Below are positions 5,774 through 13,132 of a stretch of DNA of 18,707 nucleotides, piece by piece. The translations under genes and the position numbers were made by a program. The notes beneath the pieces are model-generated. The model was not told the DNA's origin, made no database searches, and worked only from the letters and a program-made list of their open reading frames with translations. The stretch comes from DASZGI01 sp035938995. GTDB taxonomy: Bacteria; Actinomycetota; Actinomycetes; Streptomycetales; Catenulisporaceae. How positions within the stretch are numbered: the first letter of the stretch is position 1; every line of letters starts with the position of its first letter. The DNA lies in contig NZ_DASZGI010000075.1 of the NCBI RefSeq assembly GCF_035938995.1, forward strand, positions 1-18,707. Direction: 5' to 3'.

Positions 5774-7648
5774 GGACTGGGCAGAGGCGCGGGCAGGCCC
5801 GCAATCGTAGAGCGTCACCACCGCCGCGTTCAGCGCCTGCGGCGTGGGAAACGACACGATCGCGCACGTCGCGACGATCCAGTGATCCGCTGCGGTCGGC
5901 GGCACCGGGTGCGTCAGCACGGCGTAGCGCACCTCGCCCGATGCGACCAGGTGTGCGAAATCCGAGCCGGACGGGAACGGCACCAGCCCGGTGAAGCCGC
6001 CGATGACCAGCACCGGTCCGGCGCCGGAGCCCAGCAGCGGTTCGGCGGGCCCCGCACCGGCGGTCGCGGCCAGAAAGCGTGTCGTGCCCCGGTGAACGCG
6101 CAGGTAGTTCCACAGTGAGGCGCTGCCGGCGCCGGGCGCTGCGAGGGTGTAGTCGGGCAGCGGTCGATGCAGGTCGACCACGGTGTGGTGGTTCGAGCCG
6201 GCGGGGCCTGCCATGGGCGCGAACGGCGTGCCGTAGTAGAGCGGGTTGAGAGCGGACAGCGCCCACGCCGTGGGTGCGAGCAGCAGCGAACACGCGCCGA
6301 CTGCGGCGCCGCCCCGAATCACCGCCGGGCGCAGACGCTGCGCGCGGCGGTGCGCGCAGGCCGTCAACGCCAGTGCGGCGCAGAGCCCTGTCGCCGCGGT
6401 GGCGCCGGTAAGCCAGGGCACGAAGTCCGGGTGGTGCGCATCGAGCCACGCCGCCCAGCAAACCCCGGCGACCAGCGCGAGCGGGAGACCGCGCCCCCTG
6501 ATGCCGCCAGCGCCGACGCCGTGCACCCGGTACAGCCGCACCGCCGTGTCCCCGGCGAGCGCCGCGAGCGCGGGTGCCAGGTCGGCCGTGTAGTAACCGT
6601 GGAACGCGCTCGCGAGGCTGAACGCGACGACATGGACGAGCAGCCAGCCACCCCACAGCAGATAGCCCGCCCGCGTGCGGTCGCCCCGCGCCGTGCCGAC
6701 CACCCGGCGCAGCGCGATCCCGAGGCCGACCAGGGCCAGGGGCGCGGCCCACGCGTATTGGGGCGCGAAGTAGACCGGGTCAAGCAGCGTGCGCCATCCC
6801 ATGGTGTTCGTCGGCGTGCCCGCCGCGACGATGGCCGCTTGGGCGCCGGACGTCTGGCCGAATCGGTCCAGTGCGTTGTAGCCGAAGACCATGGCGAACG
6901 GGTTGTCGTCGACGGTGCCGTCGGCGTAGGGCCGGTGGGCGGCCGGGATGAGCCACAGGGCGCTGACGTAGACCAGCGAAGCGCCGACCGAGACCAGACA
7001 CATCGAGGCGGCCCGTGTCCATCGGCGTAGTGGTGGAACGGGGCCTTCGATCAGGTAGACGGCCGCGAAGACGGGAAGCAGCAGCCACGCCTGCGCCATC
7101 TTGACCTGGAAGGCGAGCGCGACCCACAAGCCGCAGCGCAGCAGCGCCCCCGGGACAGCGCGCTCGAGGGACTTGGTCAGCGAACCGGCCGCCGCCAGCG
7201 ACAACAGCACCAGGAGCGGGTCGGGCAGCTCGCTGCGTTCGGTGACGACGACGGCCGGGGTCGTCGCGAAGACCACGGCGGCGACGGTGGCTGCGCCGCC
7301 GCCCGCCCACTTGAGGACCAGGCGGTACAGCAGCACGGTCGCCGCGACGCCCTCGACGGCCTGCGGCAGCATCAGTGCCCAGACATGCGGGCCGAAGACG
7401 TGCAGGGACAACGCCTGAACCCACAGTGCCCCGGGCAGCTTGTCCACGCTGATGGACGCCGACGGATCGAGCGCGCCGAATGCGAACGACTTCCAGCTTC
7501 CGGACATCGACCGCGCGGCCGCGGCGTAGTACGGGTGCACCGACTCGTGCGCCAGGCCCCAGGTGGACACGACGGCGGCGAACAGGGCGACGGCGCCGAC
7601 CGGCATCTGCCGGCGCAGGCGGGCGCCGACGAATGCGAAGCGGTTCAC
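5756..7648 (-). CDS. GT39 (YkcB/ArnT-like) polyprenyl-phosphate-sugar-dependent glycosyltransferase
   Basis: 630 residues. It is a multi-pass GT-C-fold membrane enzyme that transfers a sugar from a lipid-phosphate donor outside the membrane. The N-terminal part has the family signature HPYYAAAARSM at about 38-48, then DPSASISVDKLPGALWVQAL at about 61-80, followed by many hydrophobic helices. The last 110 residues contain the SLWNYLR...TRFLAAT and LVIGGFTGL...VRYAVL segments typical of the C-terminal domain of YkcA/YkcB-like proteins. The GTG start at 7648 overlaps the stop of the ferric-reductase-like gene by 4 nt (GTGA), so it is translationally coupled, last in the apbE operon. A longer open frame upstream (to 8692) runs antiparallel through known genes and is not coding. 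Its target may be a surface protein or envelope glycan; the Ser/Thr-rich protein encoded first in the operon is a possible acceptor (inference). Confidence 0.86.
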   Translation of the reverse strand: MNRFAFVGARLRRQMPVGAVALFAAVVSTWGLAHESVHPYYAAAARSMSGSWKSFAFGALDPSASISVDKLPGALWVQALSLHVFGPHVWALMLPQAVEGVAATVLLYRLVLKWAGGGAATVAAVVFATTPAVVVTERSELPDPLLVLLSLAAAGSLTKSLERAVPGALLRCGLWVALAFQVKMAQAWLLLPVFAAVYLIEGPVPPLRRWTRAASMCLVSVGASLVYVSALWLIPAAHRPYADGTVDDNPFAMVFGYNALDRFGQTSGAQAAIVAAGTPTNTMGWRTLLDPVYFAPQYAWAAPLALVGLGIALRRVVGTARGDRTRAGYLLWGGWLLVHVVAFSLASAFHGYYTADLAPALAALAGDTAVRLYRVHGVGAGGIRGRGLPLALVAGVCWAAWLDAHHPDFVPWLTGATAATGLCAALALTACAHRRAQRLRPAVIRGGAAVGACSLLLAPTAWALSALNPLYYGTPFAPMAGPAGSNHHTVVDLHRPLPDYTLAAPGAGSASLWNYLRVHRGTTRFLAATAGAGPAEPLLGSGAGPVLVIGGFTGLVPFPSGSDFAHLVASGEVRYAVLTHPVPPTAADHWIVATCAIVSFPTPQALNAAVVTLYDCGPARASAQSLRAAG

Positions 7649-8334
7649 TTCCCGCCGAGGTCTGCCGACCGAGCGCCGAGCGCGCGCTGCGACCAGTGCG
7701 GCGCCAGCGGGCCGCTCCACGCCCACGCTCCGAGCGCGAGCACCGCGGCCACGGTCGCTGCGGCCACGCCCAGGCGCAGACCCTTGCGCGCGGGCCAGCC
7801 GTTCGCGAGCCGCCAGCCGATCGCGCAGACGACACACGCGACGCAGAGCACCGCCATCGCCGACATCCACGGGGTCGCCGGATCGGTTCCGGTGCCCAGC
7901 GCATGCACGAGCGCGACTGGCCAGCACACGTACGCCAGCCAGTGGATCATCCGCCAGCTGCGGAAACCCAGCCGCAGCCGCACCAGGCTGGTGACGATCA
8001 GGGCGAGCAGCAGGTCCGAGGCGACCGCGCCCAGGCCGAGCCAGAACGTGCGGTAGTGCGAGCTGAACGGAATGAACGCGGCGCTCAGCGCGATCGAGGT
8101 GTAGGAGTCCACGACCGTGGTCAGCACGTGCAGGGCCAGGAACACCACGGCGAGCAGCGAGGTGTTGCGGTGCAGCCCGACCGTGACGAAGCGCGGCAGC
8201 TTCGCGGTGGTGAACCGAACCACCGTCACCAGGCCGAGCACCACGCACAACGTCAGCAGCAGGAACGCGACTAGGCCGGTGGCGCGGGTCGCGTACCACA
8301 GGCCGGGTCCTTGGAAGGAGACGTGGACAGGCAT
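7645..8334 (-). CDS. ferric-reductase-like transmembrane heme protein
   Basis: 229 residues with six or seven hydrophobic helices and the ferric_reduct heme-ligand pattern. H55 and H69 lie 14 residues apart on one helix (LHRNTSLL...LALH). H131 and H144 lie 13 apart on another (RMIHWLAYVCWPVALVH). It lacks the cytosolic FAD/NAD domain of FRE/NOX enzymes, so electrons must be supplied by another protein, plausibly the NuoF-like/ferredoxin pair or a flavinylated partner. ATG 8334 lies 2 nt after the apbE stop (8337-8339), and its stop overlaps the glycosyltransferase start. A longer in-frame opening upstream is antisense to no gene but overlaps apbE, so the ATG is preferred. It is likely to move electrons across the membrane to an external acceptor. 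Confidence 0.86.
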   Translation of the reverse strand: MPVHVSFQGPGLWYATRATGLVAFLLLTLCVVLGLVTVVRFTTAKLPRFVTVGLHRNTSLLAVVFLALHVLTTVVDSYTSIALSAAFIPFSSHYRTFWLGLGAVASDLLLALIVTSLVRLRLGFRSWRMIHWLAYVCWPVALVHALGTGTDPATPWMSAMAVLCVACVVCAIGWRLANGWPARKGLRLGVAAATVAAVLALGAWAWSGPLAPHWSQRALGARSADLGGK

Positions 8335-8336
8335 GG

Positions 8337-9329
8337 TCAGGATCCGTTTCCGGTCGCCGCGTCGGGGCGGGGCCAGGGGCCGGTGTAGGTCGTGGCGCCG
8401 TCGGGTCGCACGAGCCGCGCCGGCATGCCCAGTGCTTCGAGCCAGGCAACGGCGCCCGGCCCGCGCACGATCGCGGCGGTCGAGGCGATGTTGGCGGCGA
8501 CGCACGTGTCCCCAGCCACCGTGACCGTCTGCCAGTACGGTTCTGCGCTGCGCCCGGTCGCCGGGCTGACGATGTGGTGCACGTTCTCCGGGCCGCGGCG
8601 CCAGACGCGCACACCGGTGCTTGAGGTCGCGAGCCCGCCGACCGTGACGGCCACGGCCTGCTGCGGCACCCGTCCGGCGGCGTCCTCGTCATCGATCACG
8701 CGCACCCGCCAGCCGCCGTCCGGGGCCTGGCCCGCAACGGCGATGTCCCCGCCCAGGTTGACCAGGACGCCGCAGCCGACCGCCGCGTGGATACGCGCGG
8801 CGGCGCGGTCGGCCGCCAGCGCCTTGGCCGTGGCGCCCAGGTCCAGGACCACGCCGGAGGGCACCCGCACCAGGTTCTCCCGGCGGTCGAGCTCGACCTT
8901 GCGCCAGCCCGGGATCGCGCGTGCGGTGACCACGCCGTGCTTGCCGCCGCGCGCGTCCCCGGAGGCGACCGCGGCGAAATCGCGGTCGTAGCCGAGATCG
9001 ATCAGCGCCCCGCCGCAGGTCGGATCGACGTCGCCGTCGGTGGCCGCGGCCGCCTCCAACGCCACCGCCAGCGCCTGCGTCAGCAGTGCGCTGATCCGCA
9101 CCGGGCGGCCCGGCGCGTGGTTGACCCGGGTCAGCTCGGAGTCCGGCCGGAACCGGGAGCAGGCCAAGTCGATCGCCGCGAGTTCCTCCTCCAGCAGGGC
9201 CCGGCCCCGCTCGAGCGCGGCCGGACAGTCCACGAGCAGGCTCGCCGTGGTGCCCAGCGCGCGGAAGGAAACCTGCGGCGTCGCACCGGCGGACGGGCCG
9301 GCCGCGCCGACGCTGCTGTCGGCTCGCAT
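8337..9329 (-). CDS. apbE: FAD:protein FMN transferase (ApbE family)
   Basis: 330 residues. ApbE enzymes attach FMN from FAD to Ser/Thr of extracytoplasmic redox proteins. Visible family segments are SRFRPDSELTRVN at 58-70, DPTCGGALIDLGYDRDF at 102-118, VLDLGATAKALAAD at 161-174, VNLGGDIAVAG at 190-200, an LATSS loop at 234-238 in place of the usual ATSG, HHIVSPATG at 251-259, and D274 before the closing NIASTAAIVRG segment. I see no clear lipobox or signal peptide, so how it would reach an exported substrate is unclear. ATG 9329 starts 2 nt after the stop of the upstream gene. The following ferric-reductase-like gene is also only 2 nt away, so this is a tight operon. No FMN_bind-domain substrate is encoded in the window. 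Confidence 0.92.
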   Translation of the reverse strand: MRADSSVGAAGPSAGATPQVSFRALGTTASLLVDCPAALERGRALLEEELAAIDLACSRFRPDSELTRVNHAPGRPVRISALLTQALAVALEAAAATDGDVDPTCGGALIDLGYDRDFAAVASGDARGGKHGVVTARAIPGWRKVELDRRENLVRVPSGVVLDLGATAKALAADRAAARIHAAVGCGVLVNLGGDIAVAGQAPDGGWRVRVIDDEDAAGRVPQQAVAVTVGGLATSSTGVRVWRRGPENVHHIVSPATGRSAEPYWQTVTVAGDTCVAANIASTAAIVRGPGAVAWLEALGMPARLVRPDGATTYTGPWPRPDAATGNGS

Positions 9330-9331
9330 CG

Positions 9332-9802
9332 CTACTTGGTCGCCGACGTCGTCGTCTGCACCGGCGCGGACGTCGTGGTCGGCGGTTTGGGCGGCGGGGC
9401 TACGGGGGTCGAGGACTTGGGCGCGGGACCGGGCGGCGCGCTGGACCGCACGGGCGCCGGGGCGGTGCTCTGGCCGCCGCTCTTGGCCGCCGCGGACGTG
9501 CCTGCTGCTGCGGGCGCCGAGGACGAACCCGCCGCCGCAGAAGAGCTCTGACCCGCACCGGATCCGGAGGCGGGGGAAGAGGCCGGATCCGATGCGGTAC
9601 CGGACTGGCTCGCCCCGGCACTGCCCGTGGGCTGCGGAACGGTCGACGCGGTACCGGCCGCGTTCGTGGGCGCGGACCGCGCGAAGAGCGTCACGAAGGC
9701 CACCACCGTCAGAGCGCTCAGCTGCGTCGCGCGCCAGGTCAGCTTGCCGAGCCGGCGCAGGCCCTCCTGACGGCCGCCGTCGTCGAATTCGTCATGCCGC
9801 AC
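9332..9802 (-). CDS. single-pass membrane protein with long Ser/Ala/Thr/Pro-rich extracellular tail
   Basis: 156 residues, first gene of the apbE operon. A charged cytosolic N-terminus (about 1-25) leads to one hydrophobic helix at about 26-48. About 105 residues of almost only Ser, Ala, Gly, Thr and Pro follow, and the protein ends with no folded domain. The architecture resembles the anchor-plus-linker half of actinomycete FMN_bind proteins, which often precede ferric-reductase/ApbE genes, but the FMN_bind domain itself is missing. GTG 9802 is the apparent start, with AAGGGTGAAG upstream. The tail could be O-glycosylated by the GT39 enzyme encoded last in the operon. I recognise no family. 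The coding call rests on strong codon bias, spacing to apbE and the clean membrane segment. Confidence 0.75.
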   Translation of the reverse strand: MRHDEFDDGGRQEGLRRLGKLTWRATQLSALTVVAFVTLFARSAPTNAAGTASTVPQPTGSAGASQSGTASDPASSPASGSGAGQSSSAAAGSSSAPAAAGTSAAAKSGGQSTAPAPVRSSAPPGPAPKSSTPVAPPPKPPTTTSAPVQTTTSATK

Positions 9803-9896
9803 GTGTCTTCACCCTTCCGTTCAGGTACAGGGCGTGGCTGCCGCGGCGTGTGGGTCGCCCGGCTCGCGCACGGCGGTCAGCACACCGGACCTGACG

Positions 9897-9923
9897 CTAA
9901 GACGCACCTAAGGAGCCACTAAG
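9897..9923 (-). promoter_or_regulatory. triple 11-nt-spaced CTTAG direct repeat upstream of the apbE operon
   Basis: On the minus strand three perfect CTTAG units (plus-strand CTAAG at 9897, 9908 and 9919) begin exactly 11 nt apart. The last unit lies 94 nt upstream of the GTG at 9802. It matches the element at 1395-1421 in motif, number, spacing and orientation. Between the units, six of the remaining positions also agree. It is the strongest of the three copies and a likely binding site for the OmpR-type regulator of this block. Confidence 0.75.
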
Positions 9924-10078
9924 AAGACGTCTGGCACGGCAGACGCCAGGGCGCCGACGCGGCCCTCGGCCGGGGCGCCTACGAAGCGGCCTACGCTCGC
10001 GGCGCCCGTCTCGACCTCGACGAGGCGGTCGCCTACGCGCTCGGCGAACCAGTACGACCCGTGACGGCATCCCCATAA
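9923..10078 (+). pseudogene. remnant of the C-terminus of a LuxR/AfsR-type regulator
   Basis: After a stop at 9920-9922 the frame is open to TAA 10076-10078 (51 codons) without a usable start. The peptide contains LGRGAYEAAYARGARLDLDEAVAYALGE. This is the pattern that ends many large actinomycete regulators of the LuxR/AfsR type (A-Y-A-x-G-x-x-L-x-L-x-E-A-V/I-A-x-A-L). No ATPase, TPR or HTH part is present upstream, where the apbE operator lies instead. I read it as a leftover of a deleted gene. Chance resemblance cannot be excluded because the fragment is short. Confidence 0.4.
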
Positions 10079-10155
10079 CCGCCGTATCCCAACATACGAA
10101 TCCAACCGCTACCGCAATCCCACGAACGGAGGCTCACCGGCCCGGCGAACGCGCT

Positions 10156-10488
10156 CTACTTGACCGGAAGAGAACGGGCGTGCCCGACACCCCTACGCAC
10201 CCACGTTTCCAACTCGCGATCGGTGCGCACGTCCTCTGGGGCCACGCGCAACCACCCCGCCATCGCCTTGCCCCGCATGACCGCCACCGTCGCTCCCGTC
10301 GTGCGCACGAGTTCGTCCGACTCCTTCGGATCGACACGCACGAGAACGCCGCCCTGGCCGCTTGCCGCGATCGCCATATTCCCGCCGATCAGGAACGCGA
10401 GACCGCCGAACATCGCCTTCTCGGTCAGCCGGTCCTCAGACCCGAGACACACGCGGATGCGATCTGCCAGATCCACGTCATACGCCAT
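10156..10488 (-). CDS. TfoX/Sxy N-terminal-domain protein
   Basis: 110 residues forming a single TfoX_N domain. Typical segments are KAMFGGLAFLIGGNMAIAA at about 25-43, the VLVRVDP strand and RGKAMAGWLRV near residue 75. In proteobacteria the related Sxy/TfoX proteins act as competence coactivators. The short single-domain actinomycete proteins are of unknown role. ATG 10488 is preceded by GGGGAGG about 5 nt upstream. It lies 75 nt downstream of the gntR gene on the same strand and could be read through from it, but nothing links it to the ureide genes. About 80 nt of non-coding DNA separate it from the regulator remnant. Confidence 0.88.
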   Translation of the reverse strand: MAYDVDLADRIRVCLGSEDRLTEKAMFGGLAFLIGGNMAIAASGQGGVLVRVDPKESDELVRTTGATVAVMRGKAMAGWLRVAPEDVRTDRELETWVRRGVGHARSLPVK

Positions 10489-10563
10489 CGCGGCCTCCCC
10501 TGCGAACGTGACGCCAAGGCCATCATCAGCCCCACCAGATCAACCGTCCATCTCCGGGTAGGG

Positions 10564-11421
10564 CTACTGGCCGGTCGGCGTGGCGGTCTTCGACGCAAGC
10601 ATCGACATCACGCCTTGCGCATCCGGACCGGCGTCATCGGCGGCGGGGTACTTGATATCGACGGTGAATCGGAAGTGATCAGACCGGACGACGGTCCGGG
10701 TGAAGGAGACCGGCACGCCGTTTCTGTCCAGGTCTACCGAGCTCAGGAGGAACACCGGGGAATGCTGCGGAGTGTCGATCAGTTCGGCCTCGAATTCCGT
10801 GGCCAGACTGATTTCCACCGTCATCCGTGATTCGCTGAGCCAGAAGTCATAGGCCGCAGCCAATTGAGCAAGAACATCCGGGCCACCCTCGACCAGCGAG
10901 AGGACGCCGTCAGCGTCGCCCGTCAGCCGGCTCAGCGCCGGCGTGGCATCCATCCGCACGTAGATCTGGCTGAACGACGCCGGCTGACCGCCCACGGTCT
11001 GGGTCACGGTCAACTCGAGGATCTCGTCCTCCGGCGCCGTGCTAAGCACCCTGCCGACGTGAGCGCCCGCCAGGACCCGGCGCACGTCGATCACCTGACC
11101 GAGCCGCGGCTCCCCGGTCAGCCCACCGCGCGACCACTCCCCCGCCGCAGCCACCGCCTCATAGCGAAACTTCGGCTTGGCCACCACCGTTCCCCGGCCC
11201 TTTTGCCGGATCACGGCGCCGTCGGCCTCGAGCATGTCCAGCGCCTTGCGAATGACCGTCCTGCTGACGACGAAGATCTCCTCCATGCCGGCCTCGCTCG
11301 GCAGCAGGTCTCCCGGCGCCCATCTGCCGAGCTCGATCTCCTCTTTGAGGATTTCGCCCAGTTGATAGTAATAGGGAATTCGACTGCCCTTGTCGATGAG
11401 TCGGATCGGAGGGCTCTGCAT
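10564..11421 (-). CDS. GntR-family transcriptional regulator, HutC/UTRA type
   Basis: 285 residues from ATG 11421. The N-terminal winged helix-turn-helix (about 15-82) shows PYYYQLGEILKEEI, GDLLPSE and SRTVIRKALDMLEADGAV. The C-terminal UTRA ligand-binding domain (about 100-265) has ILELT, QIYVRMD and a final FLLSSVDLDRNGVPVSFTRTVVR block. Start: GGAGA lies 8 nt before ATG 11421, whereas the upstream GTG at 11454 has no Shine-Dalgarno, so the ATG is preferred. It is divergent from the NCS1 permease, across a region with two palindromes (11556-11582). The usual role is a repressor released by a small molecule, here probably the imported ureide or a breakdown product, controlling both directions. 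That ligand is inference. Confidence 0.92.
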   Translation of the reverse strand: MQSPPIRLIDKGSRIPYYYQLGEILKEEIELGRWAPGDLLPSEAGMEEIFVVSRTVIRKALDMLEADGAVIRQKGRGTVVAKPKFRYEAVAAAGEWSRGGLTGEPRLGQVIDVRRVLAGAHVGRVLSTAPEDEILELTVTQTVGGQPASFSQIYVRMDATPALSRLTGDADGVLSLVEGGPDVLAQLAAAYDFWLSESRMTVEISLATEFEAELIDTPQHSPVFLLSSVDLDRNGVPVSFTRTVVRSDHFRFTVDIKYPAADDAGPDAQGVMSMLASKTATPTGQ

Positions 11422-11527
11422 CGAACGTCTCTCCGCTTTCTCTCTGTCTTTCACCGAAGGGCTGTCGCGCGTTCCATGGTAGGTCCCTGGGAGTGCCCGG
11501 CCCGCGAGGTACGCCCGGCGCCCGCTC

Positions 11528-11557
11528 TTGACCTGCCCCGTCCGGGAGAGCTAGCTT
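11528..11557 (+). promoter_or_regulatory. candidate promoter of the permease-allFGH operon
   Basis: TTGACC (11528-11533) matches the -35 consensus at five of six bases. An 18-nt spacer is followed by TAGCTT (11552-11557), a fair -10. Transcription would begin near 11564, inside the palindromes that follow, leaving a leader of about 125 nt before the ATG at 11689. A divergent candidate for gntR overlaps it: on the minus strand TTGTTA (11589-11584), a 16-nt spacer and TACGCT (11567-11562). Confidence 0.5.
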
Positions 11558-11582
11558 ACGAAGCGTAACCTAGGATCCTAGG
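11556..11582. promoter_or_regulatory. two adjacent palindromes, candidate GntR operator
   Basis: TTACG-AAG-CGTAA (11556-11568) is a perfect inverted repeat with a 3-nt centre. It is followed directly by the perfect 14-bp palindrome CCTAGGATCCTAGG (11569-11582), which can also be read as two direct copies of CCTAGGAT (11569-11584). Both are AT-richer than the surroundings and sit over the predicted transcription starts of both divergent genes, as expected for a repressor site. The adjacent gntR product is the obvious binder. Confidence 0.6.
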
Positions 11583-11688
11583 ATAACAAATTTCGGCCCA
11601 GCTTCGATGGGTCCTTAGCTTCACCGGGCCTGGGCCAGCGTCCGGCGGCATCCACCGCGAACGCCGCACCCAGGCGAGAGGGCGAGCC

Positions 11689-13125
11689 ATGACAGACCAG
11701 AAGACGCAAGCCGCCGCTGTCCGACCGCAGGTCCAGAAGGACGAGGCCTTCAGCGTCGAGACGCACGGGGTGAACACCATTCCGCTGGCGGACCGGCACG
11801 GCCGTCCCAGGGAGCTCTTCTTCGTCTGGGCGGCCGCCAACACCAACTACGTGTATCTCATCCTCGGCTCGCTCATCATCAGCTTCGGCGTGGGATTCTG
11901 GCCGGCCGTGGTGGCGATCGTCGTGGCGCACTCGTTCTACGTCCTGCTCGGCGCCGCCGCGATTCCCGGGCCGAAGGCGGGCACGGGCACGATGGTCGTG
12001 TCCCGAAGCGCGTTCGGGACCAGGGGAAACGGACCGTACGCCTTCCTCAGCTGGCTGACGACCGTCGGCTGGGAGGCCGTGTTCATCGTGGTCGCGACGC
12101 TCGCGCTGGTGCAGCTCGGTGAACTGGCCCACCTGAGCGGGCTGTGGGTGAAGATCGCCGCGCTCGCTCTGGTCGCTTCGGTCACCTTCGGGATCGCCAT
12201 CTTCGGGCACGCCACGATCGTGCTGGTTCAGCGGATCCTCACCTACGCCCTCGGCGTCGGCACGGTACTGCTGGCGGTCTTCGTGCTGCCGAAGAGCCAC
12301 CTCGGCGGCTTCTCCGTCAGCGCCGGCGCGGCCTCCACCTCGACCGCCACCTGGATCCTCGCGGTGGAGGTCCTGGTCGCGGGGTCGGCCATGTCCTGGA
12401 TGAACTACCCCGCGGACTATGCCCGCTATCTGCGGCCGGACGAATCGTCCAAGGCGGTGTGGCTCTGCACGACTCTCGGGTCGATCATTCCCGCGATCGG
12501 CATCAGCGTCATCGGCGCCGCGGCCGGCACCGCCGCGAACATGACGGACCCGGTCGGCGGCCTGCGCACGCTCGTGCCCACCTGGTTCTTCGCGGTCTTC
12601 CTGCTCATCGTCATAGGCGGCGCCATCGCCAACAACTTCCTCAACACCTACTCCTCGGGGATGAGCCTGCTCGCCCTGCGAGTGCGGATCAGCCGCCCCC
12701 GCGCGGTCATGGCGGACGGCGTGATCGCGACCACGATGGCGGCCTACGCGCTCTTCGTGTCCAACTTCACCTCCTCCTTCCAGAACTTCCTCGCACTGAT
12801 GGTGCTCTGGATCGCGCCCTGGGCAGGCGTCTACCTCGCAGAGATCTGGGTCCGGCGCAATTCGTACGACGCACAAGGACTTCAGAAGCCACGCGGCGGC
12901 CCCTACTGGTACAGAAGCGGTTGGAACCCGTCGGCGCTCATCGCGTTCGCAGCCGGCCTGGTATGCACCTACCTATTCACCAACGCGACTCTCCTGCGCG
13001 GTCCCCTGGTGGGCGCGATCGACGGCGCCGACATCTCCGTCTTCGTCGGACTGGCGGTTTCCTTCACCATCCACGTCGCGCTCGCGCGCAGGCCGACGAC
13101 GGTTGCGCAGCAGCGCTCCCTCTAG
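11689..13125 (+). CDS. NCS1-family permease (nucleobase/hydantoin/allantoin type)
   Basis: 478 residues and about 12 hydrophobic helices. After a polar N-terminus of about 40 residues it has the NCS1 beginning RPRELFFVWAAANTNY, then GPKAGTGTMVVSRSAFGTRGN near 95-115. The helix-6 region WMNYPADYARYLRP (about 238-251) is typical of purine/cytosine-type NCS1 carriers. These carriers import nucleobases, hydantoins or allantoin by cation symport. The ATG 11689 follows GAGAGGGCGAG. It is the first gene of a run with allF, allG, allH and carbamate kinase, 96 nt before allF, so its likely cargo is the ureide that those enzymes use. The exact substrate cannot be read from sequence; allantoin, oxalurate and hydantoins are all possible. 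Confidence 0.9.
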   Translation: MTDQKTQAAAVRPQVQKDEAFSVETHGVNTIPLADRHGRPRELFFVWAAANTNYVYLILGSLIISFGVGFWPAVVAIVVAHSFYVLLGAAAIPGPKAGTGTMVVSRSAFGTRGNGPYAFLSWLTTVGWEAVFIVVATLALVQLGELAHLSGLWVKIAALALVASVTFGIAIFGHATIVLVQRILTYALGVGTVLLAVFVLPKSHLGGFSVSAGAASTSTATWILAVEVLVAGSAMSWMNYPADYARYLRPDESSKAVWLCTTLGSIIPAIGISVIGAAAGTAANMTDPVGGLRTLVPTWFFAVFLLIVIGGAIANNFLNTYSSGMSLLALRVRISRPRAVMADGVIATTMAAYALFVSNFTSSFQNFLALMVLWIAPWAGVYLAEIWVRRNSYDAQGLQKPRGGPYWYRSGWNPSALIAFAAGLVCTYLFTNATLLRGPLVGAIDGADISVFVGLAVSFTIHVALARRPTTVAQQRSL

Positions 13126-13132
13126 CAGCAGG

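Noticed and set aside
7649..8692. N-terminal extension of the glycosyltransferase frame
   Set aside because: It overlaps the ferric-reductase-like and apbE genes on the same strand in another frame; the GTG at 7648 with a 4-nt overlap and the conserved family N-terminus fit the shorter protein.
9332..9802. Possible flavinylation motif (SQSGTAS) in the low-complexity protein
   Set aside because: It does not fit the D/S-x-x-S/T-G-A-T pattern closely, and there is no FMN_bind fold around it.
10083..10098. CGTAT-N6-ATACG inverted repeat
   Set aside because: A 5-bp stem with no T-run and no gene start close by; too weak to call as terminator or operator.
9908..10105. 65-codon minus-strand open frame opposite the regulator remnant
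   Set aside because: No ribosome binding site, no recognisable domain, and it overlaps the operator; the plus-strand reading resembles a known C-terminus.
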